Part shown: in pieces, positions 5,724 through 6,238 of the stretch
Layout of the letters: each line of letters begins with the position of its first letter
Position numbering within the stretch: the stretch's first letter is position 1
DNA from: Bryobacterales bacterium
Lineage (GTDB): Bacteria; Acidobacteriota; Terriglobia; Bryobacterales; Bryobacteraceae
Direction of reading: 5' to 3'
NCBI GenBank assembly: GCA_025353235.1
Contig: JANXQZ010000218.1
Span: 1-6,238 of the forward strand
DNA: 6,238 bases
Translations under genes and position numbers: made by a program
Notes under the pieces: generated by a model
What the model saw: the letters and a program-made list of their open reading frames with translations, nothing else
Told to the model about the DNA's origin: nothing
Databases searched by the model: none

Positions 5724-6238
5724 AATGCGAGGAATGCCGGGCGAGCATGCCCGAATTTTGGGAGTCCGGTTTGCCGGAGGAACAGCAGGCCGAAGTGGAG
5801 ATGCACTTGGCCGCGTGCGCTCTCTGCCGGACCGAGGCCGAGCGTCTTCAATCCATCTGGATGGGCTTGGGCCGCATCCCTTCCGAGCAGCCAGGGCGCG
5901 GCATGCGCATGCGTTTCTACGAAAAGCTGGAGGCCTACCAGCAAGGCTTTGCGGAAGCAAACACCCGGCCCGCGAAGCTCGACCCCTTCGCTGCACTCAG
6001 AGCCTGGTGGACCGCGAGACCAGCTTTTCAGGCTGCCCTCAGCCTGGCAACGCTCGTTATCGGATTCACCGGAGGCTACCTGCTCGACAACAAGCGCGAT
6101 AACACGCAGATGGCGCAACTGCGAAACGAGGTGCTGAATATGCGACAGATGGTGACGCTTTCTTTGCTCCAGCAGCAAGGCGCCAGCGATCGACTTAAGG
6201 GCGTGAACTGGGCTTATCGCGTGGAGCAGCCCGATACC
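5720..6238 (+). CDS. Zinc-finger (zf-HC2) transmembrane anti-sigma factor, 3' end outside window
   Basis: The ATG at 5720 overlaps the sigma stop (ATGA), and the frame stays open to the last base (173 residues, no stop). Residues 1-40 form a zinc-binding anti-sigma domain: Cys3 and Cys6, then the H-x3-C-x2-C motif as His29, Cys33, Cys36 (MHLAACALC). Family knowledge says this domain grips ECF sigma factors in the cytoplasm and may respond to redox or zinc. One membrane segment lies at about 103-122 (FQAALSLATLVIGFTGGYLL). A polar, heptad-like region follows (about 127-155: MAQLRNEVLNMRQMVTL), probably coiled coil, then DRLKGVNWAYRVEQPDT. In Acidobacteriota proteins that I recall, this last segment leads into HEAT-like repeats, but here they would lie beyond the window. 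It should encode the membrane-bound regulator of the preceding sigma factor. Confidence 0.9.
   Translation, partial: MKCEECRASMPEFWESGLPEEQQAEVEMHLAACALCRTEAERLQSIWMGLGRIPSEQPGRGMRMRFYEKLEAYQQGFAEANTRPAKLDPFAALRAWWTARPAFQAALSLATLVIGFTGGYLLDNKRDNTQMAQLRNEVLNMRQMVTLSLLQQQGASDRLKGVNWAYRVEQPDT

Overview
The window looks like a chromosomal segment of an Acidobacteriota (Terriglobia-like) bacterium. The inference rests on gene types recalled from that phylum: a TPR protein with the phrase 'NYDDAMAYLNLLFRERADL', stand-alone TonB C-terminal domains, a DUF3488/transglutaminase membrane protein, and an ECF sigma factor opening 'NPTDEALMAQVREGD' paired with a zinc-finger anti-sigma factor. By eye the GC content is in the high fifties. 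All supported genes lie on the + strand.

Layout. (1) 1-990: the 3' end of a TPR + proline linker + TonB C-terminal-domain gene, whose stop overlaps (TAATG) the start of a small exported TonB-domain protein. The two TonB domains are about 60% identical and look like a tandem duplication. (2) 1010-3139: a complete 709-residue TgpA-like membrane transglutaminase with an intact Cys-His-Asp triad. A TAAAAT box just before its ATG suggests an internal promoter and a leaderless message. (3) 3143-3997: an NmrA-like NAD(P)-binding protein starting at TTG, with its Shine-Dalgarno over the transglutaminase stop codon, so the two are probably translationally coupled. (4) 3998-5144: a small accessory and decaying patch. 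It holds a type II toxin-antitoxin pair with an intact antitoxin but a toxin whose last residues are frameshifted by one base. It also holds the N-terminal piece of a DUF4062 gene, broken by a frame change and followed by unassignable coding debris. (5) 5145-6238: an ECF sigma factor overlapping (ATGA) a zinc-finger, single-pass anti-sigma factor that runs off the right edge.

Regions 1-3 and 5 are envelope and regulatory housekeeping. I found no complete new defence or mobile system. The most notable points are the one-base toxin lesion leaving an orphan antitoxin, the DUF4062 relic beside it, the duplicated TonB domains in two architectures, and two start codons placed directly after -10-like boxes. 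No tRNA, rRNA, CRISPR array or insertion sequence was seen.
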